A stretch of 64,000 bases of DNA from NORP240 sp965222175 (lineage in GTDB: Bacteria; Pseudomonadota; Gammaproteobacteria; Pseudomonadales; Pseudohongiellaceae): the NCBI GenBank assembly GCA_965222175.1, contig OZ244938.1, positions 2,294,001-2,358,000 on the forward strand, in the 5' to 3' direction. Positions 1-8,721 of the stretch are shown piece by piece (position 1 is the first letter of the stretch; each line of letters begins with the position of its first letter). The translations under genes were made by a program, and so were the position numbers. Under the pieces are notes generated by a model. That model searched no databases and was not told the origin of the DNA. It worked only from the letters and a program-made list of their open reading frames with translations.

Positions 1-469
1 ATTCCTTATGCACGTGACAATCGATTATCCCGCCATCGAAGCAGAGCGGGAGATTCTCCACCTGGTCCGTGACGAAGCCCAGAACAAGGTACCGGCGCCC
101 CCCAAGATCATCGCCCAGTCGGATCTGTTCGCGGCCCGCCAGGAAATACTGGAAATGCACATGGCACCGGCAGTGGAGGAATATATCATCCAACTCATCA
201 TGGCCACCCGAAAACCGGAGCTCTACGGCGACGAACTGGTAAAATGGCTTGAGTACGGCGCCAGTCCCCGGGGAACCATATCGCTGGATCGCTGTGCCCG
301 GGCCCACTCCTGGATTCAGGGTCGGGATTTCGTCAGTCCCGACGACGTTCAGGAGGTCATGTTTGACGCGTTACGGCATCGGATTCTGCTCAGCTTCGAG
401 GCGGAAGCCAGCGGAGTGACTCCCGACAAGGTCCTGGAAACTATCCGCGAACGCGTCCCCACAGCGTAA
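1..469 (+). CDS. MoxR-family AAA+ ATPase, C-terminal part (5' end outside window)
   Basis: The open frame enters from the window edge (codons from base 2 read F-L before M-H-V). This matches the sensor region 'DRFLMHV' of MoxR ATPases, so the ATG at base 8 is internal and the true start is upstream. The visible 153 residues are the lid and helical C-terminal domain, including 'YGASPRGTISLDRCARA', the conserved sensor-2 motif (GxSPR). Walker A and B lie outside the window. MoxR proteins are chaperone-like ATPases encoded beside DUF58 and VWA proteins. The next gene starts 17 bases downstream, so this is the first gene of a MoxR-DUF58-DUF4381-BatA-BatB-BatD operon. Family certain; substrate unknown. 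Confidence 0.9.
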   Translation, partial: FLMHVTIDYPAIEAEREILHLVRDEAQNKVPAPPKIIAQSDLFAARQEILEMHMAPAVEEYIIQLIMATRKPELYGDELVKWLEYGASPRGTISLDRCARAHSWIQGRDFVSPDDVQEVMFDALRHRILLSFEAEASGVTPDKVLETIRERVPTA

Positions 470-486
470 CGCCAGGGATCGTCCTC

Positions 487-1476
487 ATGCCAACGGCATC
501 GCAACTGGATCTCCATCACAGCCGCTATCAATGCAAGGGTGCGGTGGTTGAACTGGAGAACCTGCTGATTCAGCGGTACGCCGCCAAATCCCTGGAATAC
601 TTTGCCCACACCCGGTCAATCGCCGGTATTTCCGGCTTACATCTGTCCAAGTTAAGGGGCCGCGGCATTGATTTCGAAGAATTTCGTCCCTACCAGCAGG
701 GTGACGATATTCGTCTGATCGACTGGCGGGTTACCGCTCGAACCAGCCGACCTTTCACCAAGGTCTTCAGGGAAGAACGGGAACGCCCGGTAATCATCGC
801 CGTGGACCAGACCACCAACATGTTTTTCGGCAGCCAGGTGGCGTTCAAGTCCGTCATCGCCGCCCAGGTTGCCGCCCTGTTCTGCTGGCTGGCCATCGAC
901 AACGGCGACCGGGTCGGTGGTCTCGTTTTTTCAGACACCGACGCCAGCCTGGTGAGGCCAAGGCGCAGCCGCCGCTCCGCCCTGCACCTGTTGAACCATA
1001 TTTATCGGTACAACCAGCGACTCCAGGAACTGAGTAAAGGACACCTCCAGACGGAGTCAGAATCCATTGATCCCAACTTCGAGCCGGGCCTGGCCTACGC
1101 ACTGGGCCAGATTCGGCGAATCACCAAGCCGGGCAGTACCCTGTATCTCATCTCGGATTTTGCCACCCTGGATGAACGGGCATTGCAGTTCCTGTACCAG
1201 CTGTCCCGTCACAACAACGTAGTCTGTATTTTTGTCTCCGATCCGCTGGAGGAAGTGCTGCCGGTTCCGGGTTACTACGCCATCACCGACGGCAACCGGC
1301 GCGGTGCCGTCAATACCTTCAACAGCAAAGTCAGGGAGCGCTACAAGGACCAGTTTCGCGAACGCCTCGAAATGATCAACAACGAACTGGACCTGCTGCA
1401 GATTCCTCTCATTCGAATTAAAACCAACCAGCTGGCGGTCGAACAGATAAGACAATGGATTCAGCAGAATTACTAG
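487..1476 (+). CDS. DUF58 domain-containing protein
   Basis: A 329-residue soluble DUF58 protein. The family signature is clear: 'FRPYQQGDDIRLIDWRVTAR' at about residues 66-85, then a VWA-like strand ending in 'AVDQTTNM' (Asp107), a degenerate version of the metal-binding DxSxS motif. No signal peptide or membrane segment is visible, unlike the second DUF58 protein of this window (about 11.1-12.1 kb). DUF58 proteins are obligate neighbours of MoxR ATPases and are thought to be their partners or adaptors. The gene follows moxR by 17 bases and overlaps the DUF4381 gene by 22 bases, which implies translational coupling. The biochemical role is not established. Confidence 0.9.
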   Translation: MPTASQLDLHHSRYQCKGAVVELENLLIQRYAAKSLEYFAHTRSIAGISGLHLSKLRGRGIDFEEFRPYQQGDDIRLIDWRVTARTSRPFTKVFREERERPVIIAVDQTTNMFFGSQVAFKSVIAAQVAALFCWLAIDNGDRVGGLVFSDTDASLVRPRRSRRSALHLLNHIYRYNQRLQELSKGHLQTESESIDPNFEPGLAYALGQIRRITKPGSTLYLISDFATLDERALQFLYQLSRHNNVVCIFVSDPLEEVLPVPGYYAITDGNRRGAVNTFNSKVRERYKDQFRERLEMINNELDLLQIPLIRIKTNQLAVEQIRQWIQQNY

Positions 1477-2003
1477 AACAACTGGCAGACATCCATCTGC
1501 CGGGGGAAGTGTCTTTCTGGCCACCGGCACCGGGCTGGTGGATCCTGGCGCTGCTGCTACTGGTATTGCTGGCCTGGCTGACCGCCAGGCTACTGCAGGC
1601 CCGGCGGCAACGGTTGATCTGCGCCCGCGCCCTGGAGGAACTGGATGCCGTCTACCAGGCTTTCCAGGCCAGGAAGGACACCGCTGAAACCGATGCCAAC
1701 GAGGCGCGACTGAAATTTGTCAACGAGATAAACGCGGTGTTGCGCCGGGTAGCCCTGTGGCACTACCCCACCAGTCGTGTAGCCAGCCTCGGTGGTCGTG
1801 CCTGGGTTGATTTTATCAGGGAAAAAGGTGACTCTTCCCTGATGACCGAGGAAATCGCGGAAGCCCTGGAAGAAGGCCGCTTCCGGACCCGCTGCGAGGT
1901 GGATGCCGAGCAGCTGCACAGGTTCGGGGAAAAATGGCTGGTCAGTCTCTACATGGACCGATCCGGCACCAGGGGCGCGGAGTCTGACAGGCTCAGCGCC
2001 TGA
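1455..2003 (+). CDS. DUF4381 domain-containing membrane protein
   Basis: A 182-residue protein. A short N-terminal segment ('LADIHLPGEVSFWPPAPGWW', typical of DUF4381) is followed by one hydrophobic helix at about residues 27-47 and then a cytoplasmic, charged, helical domain. It is the standard third gene of MoxR-DUF58-DUF4381-VWA operons and probably docks the MoxR/DUF58 module to the inner membrane next to the VWA proteins; that role is inferred from context. The ATG at 1455 lies inside the end of the DUF58 gene. About 170 bases without a gene follow before batA, unusually loose for this operon. Confidence 0.85.
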   Translation: MDSAELLEQLADIHLPGEVSFWPPAPGWWILALLLLVLLAWLTARLLQARRQRLICARALEELDAVYQAFQARKDTAETDANEARLKFVNEINAVLRRVALWHYPTSRVASLGGRAWVDFIREKGDSSLMTEEIAEALEEGRFRTRCEVDAEQLHRFGEKWLVSLYMDRSGTRGAESDRLSA

Positions 2004-2173
2004 CCCGTGAATCCAGCGATCCGGCAGGATCAGACCAGCGTGACAAATTTGAGAGTCTATAAAGTAGCGGGAGCACCGAGTGACAGGTGGTAACGGTGAT
2101 ATGGGCGGAATGCGTGGCAACATGACCCGGGGGAAACGCCCGGGCCGGCAGGTTGTGGACACGGGGGATTGTC
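2004..2173 (+). other. Gap inside the moxR-bat operon with one GC-rich inverted repeat
   Basis: No supported gene. The gap contains CCCGGG at 2126-2131 and 2139-2144, giving a 6-bp stem with a 7-base loop about 30 bases before the batA start. There is no T-run, so it is more likely an mRNA structure or chance than an intrinsic terminator. A 26-codon frame from the ATG at 2101 runs into the batA start; I see no evidence that it is translated. Confidence 0.3.
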
Positions 2174-3232
2174 ATGCTTGAGTTTACCTGGCCTTTGGCA
2201 TTCCTGGCCCTGCCCCTGCCCTGGCTGGTCTACAGGTTCCTGTCCCGGGCACCCCGTCAGGATGCGTCTCTGTTTGTGCCCTTTTTCGACAAGCTCACGC
2301 GACTGCAGTCCGACAGCGACAATATCGTCAGCAGCCGCCTGCTGAACCTCATCTGTTGCACCCTTATCTGGCTGCTGGTGGTCCTGGCGGCCAGCCGGCC
2401 ACAATGGCTCGGCGACCCGGTAGAGCTGCCCTCAACCGGACGCGACCTGATGCTGGCGGTGGATATCTCCGGCAGCATGGAGGCCCAGGACATGGTGGTG
2501 GGCAACCGACAGGTATCCCGAATTGACGTGGTCAAGGCGGTGGTCAGCGACTTTGTCGAACGCCGCGAAGGCGATCGCCTGGGCCTCATACTGTTCGCCG
2601 CCCACGCCTATATCCAGGCACCACTGACCTTTGACCGGGAAACCGTGGGCACCCTGTTGGAAGAAGCCGAAATCGGCATCATCGAGGAATCGGCGACGGC
2701 CATCGGCGATGCCATCGGACTGGGCGTCAAGCATTTGCGCAATCGACCGGAAAACAGCCGTGTCCTGGTGTTGCTTACCGATGGGGTCAACAATGCCGGC
2801 TCCGTGTCGCCGGTTCAGGCCGGACAACTGGCGGAAACCGAGAACATCAAGATTTACACCATCGGTATCGGCGCCGACCAGGTGGTTCAACGCACGTTTT
2901 TCGGTTCCCGCTCGGTAAATCCCTCGGCAGAACTGGACGAGGAGACCCTGACCCTGATCGCGGAGTCTACGGGAGGGCGCTATTTCCGTGCCCGGGACGT
3001 CAACGACCTGGTGGAAATTTACGAAGAGCTGGACCGGCTGGAGACCATCGAGCAGGACGAACAGACCTACCGCCCCACCAAAATACTTTTTTACTGGCCG
3101 CTTGGCACCGCCATGCTCATCAGCTTCATCCTGGCCGCCGCCTCAATACCCTGGCTGTCCATATTCGGCAGGGAACGTGAGCTGCCGGAAGACGCTGCCG
3201 GCGATGGACTGGGTGCCGGGAGCAGCAGCTGA
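2174..3232 (+). CDS. batA: BatA-like VWA-domain membrane protein
   Basis: A 352-residue protein taken from the ATG at 2174 (an in-frame ATG at 2153 exists). The 2174 start gives the family N-terminus 'MLEFTWPLAFLALPLPWL' and has a G-rich ribosome site just upstream. Topology is a short N-terminal hydrophobic stretch, a second membrane helix at about 58-73, a von Willebrand A domain with intact MIDAS 'DISGS' at 97-101 and 'LTDG' around 202-205, and a C-terminal membrane helix at about 303-325. This is the Bat/aerotolerance-type VWA protein of MoxR operons. The metal site suggests it binds a partner through a divalent cation. Its stop shares one base with the batB start. Confidence 0.88.
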   Translation: MLEFTWPLAFLALPLPWLVYRFLSRAPRQDASLFVPFFDKLTRLQSDSDNIVSSRLLNLICCTLIWLLVVLAASRPQWLGDPVELPSTGRDLMLAVDISGSMEAQDMVVGNRQVSRIDVVKAVVSDFVERREGDRLGLILFAAHAYIQAPLTFDRETVGTLLEEAEIGIIEESATAIGDAIGLGVKHLRNRPENSRVLVLLTDGVNNAGSVSPVQAGQLAETENIKIYTIGIGADQVVQRTFFGSRSVNPSAELDEETLTLIAESTGGRYFRARDVNDLVEIYEELDRLETIEQDEQTYRPTKILFYWPLGTAMLISFILAAASIPWLSIFGRERELPEDAAGDGLGAGSSS

Positions 3233-5007
3233 TGGAACTGGTCATGCCCAACCTGCAGGAATTCCATTTCCTCAGGCCGCTGTGGCTGCTGGCGCTGATA
3301 CCCAGCGTGATCTTTCTGGCGGCCTTGTGGCGGATCAATACTTCAGTTTCCGCCTGGGATCGGGCTATTGACAAGTCCCTGCTGCCATTTCTACTTGACC
3401 GGACCAAGAGCGCAGCCCAGCGTACTCCGCTGGTATTACTGGCCAGCGCCTGGTTGCTGAGCATCGTCGCCCTGGCGGGACCGGTCTGGGAGAAACTGCC
3501 CCAACCGGTACAGCAACGGGAGGACGCCCTGGTCATCGTAATGGACCTGTCCCTGTCCATGTTTGCACCTGACCACGTGCCCAACCGGCTGGACCTGGCA
3601 AAACGCAAGTTACGGGATATCCTCGACCAGCGACAGGAAGGTCAAACGGCCCTGGTTGTCTACGCCGGCGATGCCCACACCGTAACGCCGCTGACCGACG
3701 ATACGGTTACAATTGCTGCACTGGTACCGTCGCTAAGTCCCAATATCATGCCGTTGTTCGGCAGCAATCCCGGCGACGCCCTGGAACAGGCCATCGGCCT
3801 GCTGAACGATATCGAGGCCAGTCGCGGCAGGATTCTCCTGATCACTGACGGCATAGCCGGTTTTGCCGAGGAACAGAGGCTGGCCGAGCAGCTCGGTGCA
3901 ACTCCTTACGAACTGCTGATCATGGGCGTGGGCACCGAGGAAGGTGCACCGATTCGAACCAGTGACGGCGGTTTTCTTACCGACGCCAGCGGTGAAGTCG
4001 TGGTACCGCAACTCAACCGCAACGTCCTGGAATCCCTCGCCAACCGGACTGGCGGCAGATACCACGACATCCAGCTCTCCAATGCCGACATCAACTACCT
4101 GCTGGCTGATTCACCATTCTTTGATGAAAATCTCAGTGAAGTCGAAGAGGAATTCGATATCTGGTACGAGGCCGGGCCCTGGCTGATGATCCTGGTACTG
4201 CCTCTGGTCGCTTTCAGTTTTCGCCGGGGCTGGCTGTTCAGTATCGCCCTTTCCCTGACCCTGGCTGGCACCTTGTTCCCGGCCCGTCAGGCCCAGGCCT
4301 GGGAATGGCGTGATCTGTGGAAAACGCCCGACCAGCAGGGTGCCGAGGCCATGGCAGCGGAAAATTACCAGGACGCCGTCACGCTGTTCGAGTCCCGAGA
4401 ATGGCAGGGAACGGCACTGTACCGGTCCGAGGACTACGAGGCGGCGGTGGCAGCCTTCAGTACCGACACCACCGCGGATGGTCATTACAACCGCGGTAAC
4501 GCCCTGGCGCTTGCCGGCAACTACCCGGAAGCCATAGCCGCCTATGACCTGGCGCTGGAGCTGGCTCCCGACCACGAGGATGCCATCTATAACAAGGAAA
4601 TAATTGAGCAATTGCTGCAGGAACAGGAAAGCCAGGAAGGCGAATCGGAAGGTGAAAACAGCGACCAGCAGCAACAGCAGCAGAATTCAGACCAGGAACA
4701 GGAAGACCAGGAAAACAGCGATCAGCAGGAGCAGGAGAGCCAGGAAGGCAACCAGGACCAGGAGCAGCAGCAACAACAGCAGGAACAACCCGAGGAACAG
4801 GAGGGCTCTGAAAGCAACAGCGAACAGAATACTCCAAGCGAGGAAAGCAACGAGGAATTCGAAGAACAGCAGTCCCTGGAACAATGGCTGCGACGCATCG
4901 AAGATGATCCCGGCGAGTTGCTGCAGCGCAAGTTTCGCTACCAGTATCGACAACGCCAGTTGAACGGCACGGCCAACAACCTGCAGTCAGGGGACCAGAT
5001 ATGGTAA
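3232..5007 (+). CDS. batB: BatB-like VWA + TPR protein with Gln/Glu-rich tail
   Basis: A 591-residue protein (a downstream ATG at 3244 is also possible). Order: two N-terminal membrane helices (about 12-33 and 66-83); a VWA domain with MIDAS-type 'DLSLS' at 105-109; membrane helices at about 315-350; TPR-like helices at about 368-460 including 'YNRGNALALAGNYPEAIAAY'; a low-complexity tract of Gln, Glu, Ser and Asp (about 461-548); and a short basic end. VWA+TPR proteins of this type are the fifth gene of MoxR operons and are probably scaffolds at the periplasmic face of the inner membrane. The Q/E tract is encoded by repeated CAG/CAA/GAG/GAA codons. The gene overlaps batA by 1 and batD by 7 bases. 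Confidence 0.88.
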   Translation: MELVMPNLQEFHFLRPLWLLALIPSVIFLAALWRINTSVSAWDRAIDKSLLPFLLDRTKSAAQRTPLVLLASAWLLSIVALAGPVWEKLPQPVQQREDALVIVMDLSLSMFAPDHVPNRLDLAKRKLRDILDQRQEGQTALVVYAGDAHTVTPLTDDTVTIAALVPSLSPNIMPLFGSNPGDALEQAIGLLNDIEASRGRILLITDGIAGFAEEQRLAEQLGATPYELLIMGVGTEEGAPIRTSDGGFLTDASGEVVVPQLNRNVLESLANRTGGRYHDIQLSNADINYLLADSPFFDENLSEVEEEFDIWYEAGPWLMILVLPLVAFSFRRGWLFSIALSLTLAGTLFPARQAQAWEWRDLWKTPDQQGAEAMAAENYQDAVTLFESREWQGTALYRSEDYEAAVAAFSTDTTADGHYNRGNALALAGNYPEAIAAYDLALELAPDHEDAIYNKEIIEQLLQEQESQEGESEGENSDQQQQQQNSDQEQEDQENSDQQEQESQEGNQDQEQQQQQQEQPEEQEGSESNSEQNTPSEESNEEFEEQQSLEQWLRRIEDDPGELLQRKFRYQYRQRQLNGTANNLQSGDQIW

Positions 5008-6761
5008 GGCTGCTCTATGCACTCCTGCTGGGCGCTTTGCTCCTGCCATTAAGCAGTACCGCCCAGGAAGTGGAAATCAGCGTCGACCGCACGGAAGTTG
5101 CCCGTGGCGACACCATCGAGCTGACTATACGGGTCTTTCAGCAGCAGAACGTTCAGCTTGACCTGTCCCCCTTGCGGGAAGACTTCGATATTCTGGCTTC
5201 GCGCACATCCCAGCAGATCCGCAGCATCAATAACCAGGTGGAATCGTGGACGGACTATGTAATCACCCTGTTTCCCACGCGGGAAGGTGAAATCGAGATC
5301 CCGGCCCTGGAAATCGGCACCGAGATAACCGAGCCGATTGCGCTCACCATTGTTGATGAAGGTCCTAACTCCAACCAGGGCAACAACGAGCTTTTTCTTG
5401 AAACGGCGGTAAACAAGGAAAGCGTGTATGTCCAGGAGCAGTTGCTTTTTACCATCCGACTTTTTTACACCATCAGCGGTATTCGCAATCCGCAGTTCAC
5501 CGAACTGGATATGCCTGATACCGTTATCCAGCTTATCGGTTCTCCCAACCAGTATGAGCGCCTGATTGATGGTGTGCGCTACGGTGTCTATGAAATGCGC
5601 TACGTGATCTTTCCGCAGCGCAGCGGTCCACTGGCAATACCCGACATCCTGTTCCGGGGTGAAGTCACCGACGGTTCCAGTAATTTCGTTTTCCGCAATC
5701 TCAACACGCAGCGGGTCACAGCGTATATCGAGGGTATGACCATCGATGTCAAGGAACGTCCGGCATCTGCCCAGAACCTGGCCAACTGGCTACCGGCCAC
5801 CAACGTGACACTGGAGGAAAGCTGGGACGGCGACATCGATAATCTGCGGGTCGGTGAAACACTCACCCGCACGCTCACCCTGGTGGCCGATGGCCTGGAC
5901 GGTGCCATGTTGCCGCCATTCAGCCCTGAACAGATTGACGGCGCCAATATCTACCCGGAACCTGCCGATATCGAACGCACCTTTGTCGATGGTGAAATTG
6001 TCGGCACCCGGGTGGAAACCACGGCCATTGTGCCGACATCGCCCGGTTTCGTGGAAGTCCCGGAACTGTCGGTACCCTGGTGGGACATTAACAGCGATGA
6101 ATTACGATACGCCACGGTAGCCGCCACTCGCCTGCCGATTGCAACAATTGACGGCGATCTGCCCGCCGAACAACTGATAGATGACCAGGGAGAAGTCCTG
6201 GATTCAGAATCCGCCGCACCGCTGCTGGATCAGAGCATGCTTGACGAGCAGGCCGAGGCCACGCTTATCAACATTCCGGTCATCTGGTTCAATATCTTTC
6301 TCGGGGCTGCCGTACTGATTGTCATCGGCAGCATATACCTGCTGGTTATTCGCGGCTTCAACATCGATCCCATGGCGCTGCTGAGAGGTTATTACCAGCG
6401 ATTTGCTGATACCAGGAAACCGGAAAACAATGAAACGGTTGCCTTCGGTCAGTTACGTCAGGCCCTGAACGGTGGCGATCCCGTGGCAATCCGATCAGCC
6501 CTGATAACCTGGGGTGCTCATCACTTTGCACCGGAAAGAGTGATGAGCATGGACGACATCATTCGCCTGTCCGCCGATTCATCCCTGAGCAGCTTCTGTC
6601 TTCGGGTCCAGGGGGCACTCTACGACAGTGAGGAACAGGAGCGGGTGGACGGCAACGCGATACTTGCTGAACTGCAGGCCATGCGTAAAAATCGCCAGCT
6701 GCAACGCCGTACGCAGAAACGTGACGACACTTACGCATTGCCGCCTCTCTATCGTACCTGA
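5001..6761 (+). CDS. batD: BatD-family protein
   Basis: A 586-residue exported protein. A signal peptide (about 1-21, ending near 'STAQE') is followed by a large beta-rich periplasmic region ('EISVDRTEVARGDTIELTIR' is the BatD opening), one membrane helix at about 427-452, and a cytoplasmic helical tail. BatD proteins close MoxR/Bat operons and probably form an envelope complex with the VWA proteins. The first codons overlap the batB end. The gene ends 39 bases before yciH, which is unrelated in function and may simply be read through. Confidence 0.88.
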   Translation: MVRLLYALLLGALLLPLSSTAQEVEISVDRTEVARGDTIELTIRVFQQQNVQLDLSPLREDFDILASRTSQQIRSINNQVESWTDYVITLFPTREGEIEIPALEIGTEITEPIALTIVDEGPNSNQGNNELFLETAVNKESVYVQEQLLFTIRLFYTISGIRNPQFTELDMPDTVIQLIGSPNQYERLIDGVRYGVYEMRYVIFPQRSGPLAIPDILFRGEVTDGSSNFVFRNLNTQRVTAYIEGMTIDVKERPASAQNLANWLPATNVTLEESWDGDIDNLRVGETLTRTLTLVADGLDGAMLPPFSPEQIDGANIYPEPADIERTFVDGEIVGTRVETTAIVPTSPGFVEVPELSVPWWDINSDELRYATVAATRLPIATIDGDLPAEQLIDDQGEVLDSESAAPLLDQSMLDEQAEATLINIPVIWFNIFLGAAVLIVIGSIYLLVIRGFNIDPMALLRGYYQRFADTRKPENNETVAFGQLRQALNGGDPVAIRSALITWGAHHFAPERVMSMDDIIRLSADSSLSSFCLRVQGALYDSEEQERVDGNAILAELQAMRKNRQLQRRTQKRDDTYALPPLYRT

Positions 6762-6800
6762 ACCTGAACCGACGCTCGCGCCTGATTACCACACCATCCC

Positions 6801-7157
6801 ATGTCCCGAAATTCACGCCCTGTCTATTCCACCGAGTCAGGACGACTGTGCCCCGATTGCGGCCAGGCGCAAGACCGGTGTCGCTGCAGGGATAACGCTG
6901 TCAGGCAAGTGGCACCGGGCGGCGCGATTACCATTCAGCGGGAACGAAAGGGACGGGCCGGCAAGGAGGTAACCGTGGTCCGTAATCTGCCACTCAACGC
7001 CATGGAACTCCGAATGCTGGCTTCCACACTGAGAAAGCACTGTGGCAGCGGCGGCACCGTCCAGCAGGACACCATCGAGATCCAGGGCGACCATCGCAAC
7101 AAGGTTAAAAACTTTCTGCAGGAGCAGGGCTACGAGGCCAGGCTTGCCGGTGGCTGA
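6801..7157 (+). CDS. yciH: SUI1/YciH-family translation factor
   Basis: 118 residues. The N-terminus has a small Cys-containing segment ('CPDCGQAQDRCRC'). It is followed by the SUI1/eIF1 fold with 'KGRAGKEVTVVRNL', 'LRKHCGSGGTVQQDTIEIQG' and 'GYEARLAGG', all strongly conserved in YciH. YciH is the bacterial eIF1 homologue that influences initiation fidelity and start-codon discrimination on the 30S subunit; its physiological role in bacteria is still modest and stress-linked. It is the last plus-strand gene before a convergent minus-strand block. Confidence 0.93.
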   Translation: MSRNSRPVYSTESGRLCPDCGQAQDRCRCRDNAVRQVAPGGAITIQRERKGRAGKEVTVVRNLPLNAMELRMLASTLRKHCGSGGTVQQDTIEIQGDHRNKVKNFLQEQGYEARLAGG

Positions 7158-7303
7158 AGCCAGTGACGCAGTCAGTTTCTTAAGAAACCTCTGACTAATT
7201 TCAGAGGGTCCCTAATTTGATTCCCCGGAGGACCCCGTTGGTGAACCGTCGCCGTATTCCGGAATATTCCGTTGGAAAAGCCGCCAGTAGTGTCGCACCC
7301 CCG
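7158..7303. terminator. Convergent intergenic region with nested inverted repeats, possible bidirectional terminator
   Basis: Between yciH (plus) and a minus-strand gene there is a 14-base perfect palindrome at 7175-7188 (GTTTCTTAAGAAAC). It abuts a hairpin CCTCTGA / TCAGAGG at 7188-7194 and 7201-7207 with a 6-base loop. Neither is followed by a clear T-run, so termination is inferred only from location. A 14-base palindrome is expected a few times by chance in 64 kb. Confidence 0.3.
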
Positions 7304-7843
7304 TTACCTGTTCTGTTCCGTACCGTCCGGTCCGGTTACCGTGGTTACTGGATTCCTGCCGATAAGTTCCGCGACCTTGGCGCGGTCTGTCACCAGTACT
7401 GCTGTCATCTCGTAAATCCGGCCGTCGATCTTCAAGCGCACCCGCGGATCCCGTTCGATATTGGCCCACCAGGCCTTGGAGTCTGGAAACTCTTTTTCCA
7501 GCCTGAAATCCTGTTCACTGCCTCCGATATAAAGCTCTTCGCCACGGGCTGTGGCATTGATCGTGACCGAATGTCGGACTCCGTACCAGGTGCGGGTCTC
7601 GAGCATGATGGTATTGCCGCGAACCGGGTGATCGACCTCGTATACCCAGTCCCAGTCGTGCACCGGTTCACGGACCACCTCGCCGGTTAGCCACAGGCCC
7701 GGCCACGCGGTACGACCGCTCTCGACGAAGGCTGGACTGCCCGGATCGATGTAGCGGGGCTCCAGGCCGGTCACCCGAAGCGTGAGCAGCGTGCCGGCCG
7801 CGATTAACAGTATTAACAAGAAGGCGTTTCTAATGGTACGCAT
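7304..7843 (-). CDS. Hypothetical membrane-anchored protein, possible split-barrel fold
   Basis: A 179-residue protein taken from the ATG at 7843, which has a good ribosome site (GGGGAGAG) and gives an N-terminal hydrophobic anchor or signal ('RNAFLLILLIAAGTLLTLRV'); longer frames back to 7918 lack support. I do not recognise the family with certainty. The central part alternates short strands and ends 'AWWANIERDPRVRLKIDGR', which resembles the flavin/F420-binding split-barrel (PNPOx/Ddn-like) proteins ('WxxNLxxxPxVxxxxxG'). A small enzyme or ligand-binding protein facing the periplasm is possible. It sits downstream of the next gene (minus strand) with a 146-base gap and is not obviously tied to the Bat/Tgp clusters around it. 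Confidence 0.6.
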   Translation of the reverse strand: MRTIRNAFLLILLIAAGTLLTLRVTGLEPRYIDPGSPAFVESGRTAWPGLWLTGEVVREPVHDWDWVYEVDHPVRGNTIMLETRTWYGVRHSVTINATARGEELYIGGSEQDFRLEKEFPDSKAWWANIERDPRVRLKIDGRIYEMTAVLVTDRAKVAELIGRNPVTTVTGPDGTEQNR

Positions 7844-7989
7844 GATTATGACTCTCCCCTGCAATAGCCTGGATTTCACTGTCGGACAGGGAATGTGCGT
7901 GGCAATGTTACCCGGCAACAGCGAATGACAGGGAGAGGGGGCAGTTCCCCGCCCCGCCCTGCCGGTAATGCGCCTGTGCTGGCCAACTG

Positions 7990-8721
7990 TTACAGCCCAG
8001 GCAAACCCCAGCTCAACTCCCGATCCACGACCTGGACCTCGATAACGTACTCTTCGACTAAATTGCCGAACCGTCTCTGCTGATCCGCCGTCAGCAAGGT
8101 ATTCATTTCCAGGGAGTCAAGCGCGGCAAAGTTGTCGAGCCAGAGCCCGCCAATATACTGACCCTGTGGTTCCCCGATCAGGGTCTGGAACATCTGGTAT
8201 CCCTGGATTCCCCTGCTTCGCATCGCCGGCAGGACAGTACCCCGCCAGAACTCTTCAAATTCCGCAATTTGCCCCTGGCTGACCTGTAAATAGGCCATTC
8301 GGCGCAAACCGGTAAGGTCACCGCCGGGAATACCCATATCCGGCCGTGTCTGCACGACGAGGCGTTGACGATGATCCACTGACGCACTGAACAGCGCCTG
8401 CCCGAGCTCGGTGGGTACAAAATTCCTGTGGTCGAGTTCGGCAAAGTTTTCCAGCGGCGTTGATACCACGACTTCGAAATTGTCACCGAAAAAATTGCTG
8501 GTGGTAAGGCGCCATGGCATTCCCGAAGACTGCTGAGAGGGCACGGTTTGCGTCAGATGCAAGGCACGAAAACGCTCGGTCATGGCAGGCTTCAACTGTA
8601 TGCGCATGACATTGATCATGATCGGCTCCTGCGCCCGGACCGGGGTCCAACCGATAACCGTTATTGACAGTGCAAGAATCAATAGTCCTCGCAGTGGCTT
8701 GTGTAGTGTTTCTGTATGCAT
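7990..8721 (-). CDS. Exported protein with two ABM/NIPSNAP-like repeats, unknown function
   Basis: A 243-residue protein taken from the ATG at 8721 (GGAG nine bases upstream); in-frame starts at 8736 and 8778 are possible. An N-terminal signal peptide ends near 'TPVRAQ'. After it I see two similar halves, each beginning with a strand and an amphipathic helix ('INVMRIQLKPAMTERFRAL' and 'AYLQVSQGQIAEFEEFW') and ending with a strand and 'F..LD'. That pattern fits a tandem dimeric alpha/beta barrel, as in antibiotic-biosynthesis-monooxygenase or NIPSNAP proteins, but no catalytic residues are identified. Secreted versions are uncommon. The family call is inference from pattern alone. Confidence 0.6.
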   Translation of the reverse strand: MHTETLHKPLRGLLILALSITVIGWTPVRAQEPIMINVMRIQLKPAMTERFRALHLTQTVPSQQSSGMPWRLTTSNFFGDNFEVVVSTPLENFAELDHRNFVPTELGQALFSASVDHRQRLVVQTRPDMGIPGGDLTGLRRMAYLQVSQGQIAEFEEFWRGTVLPAMRSRGIQGYQMFQTLIGEPQGQYIGGLWLDNFAALDSLEMNTLLTADQQRRFGNLVEEYVIEVQVVDRELSWGLPGL

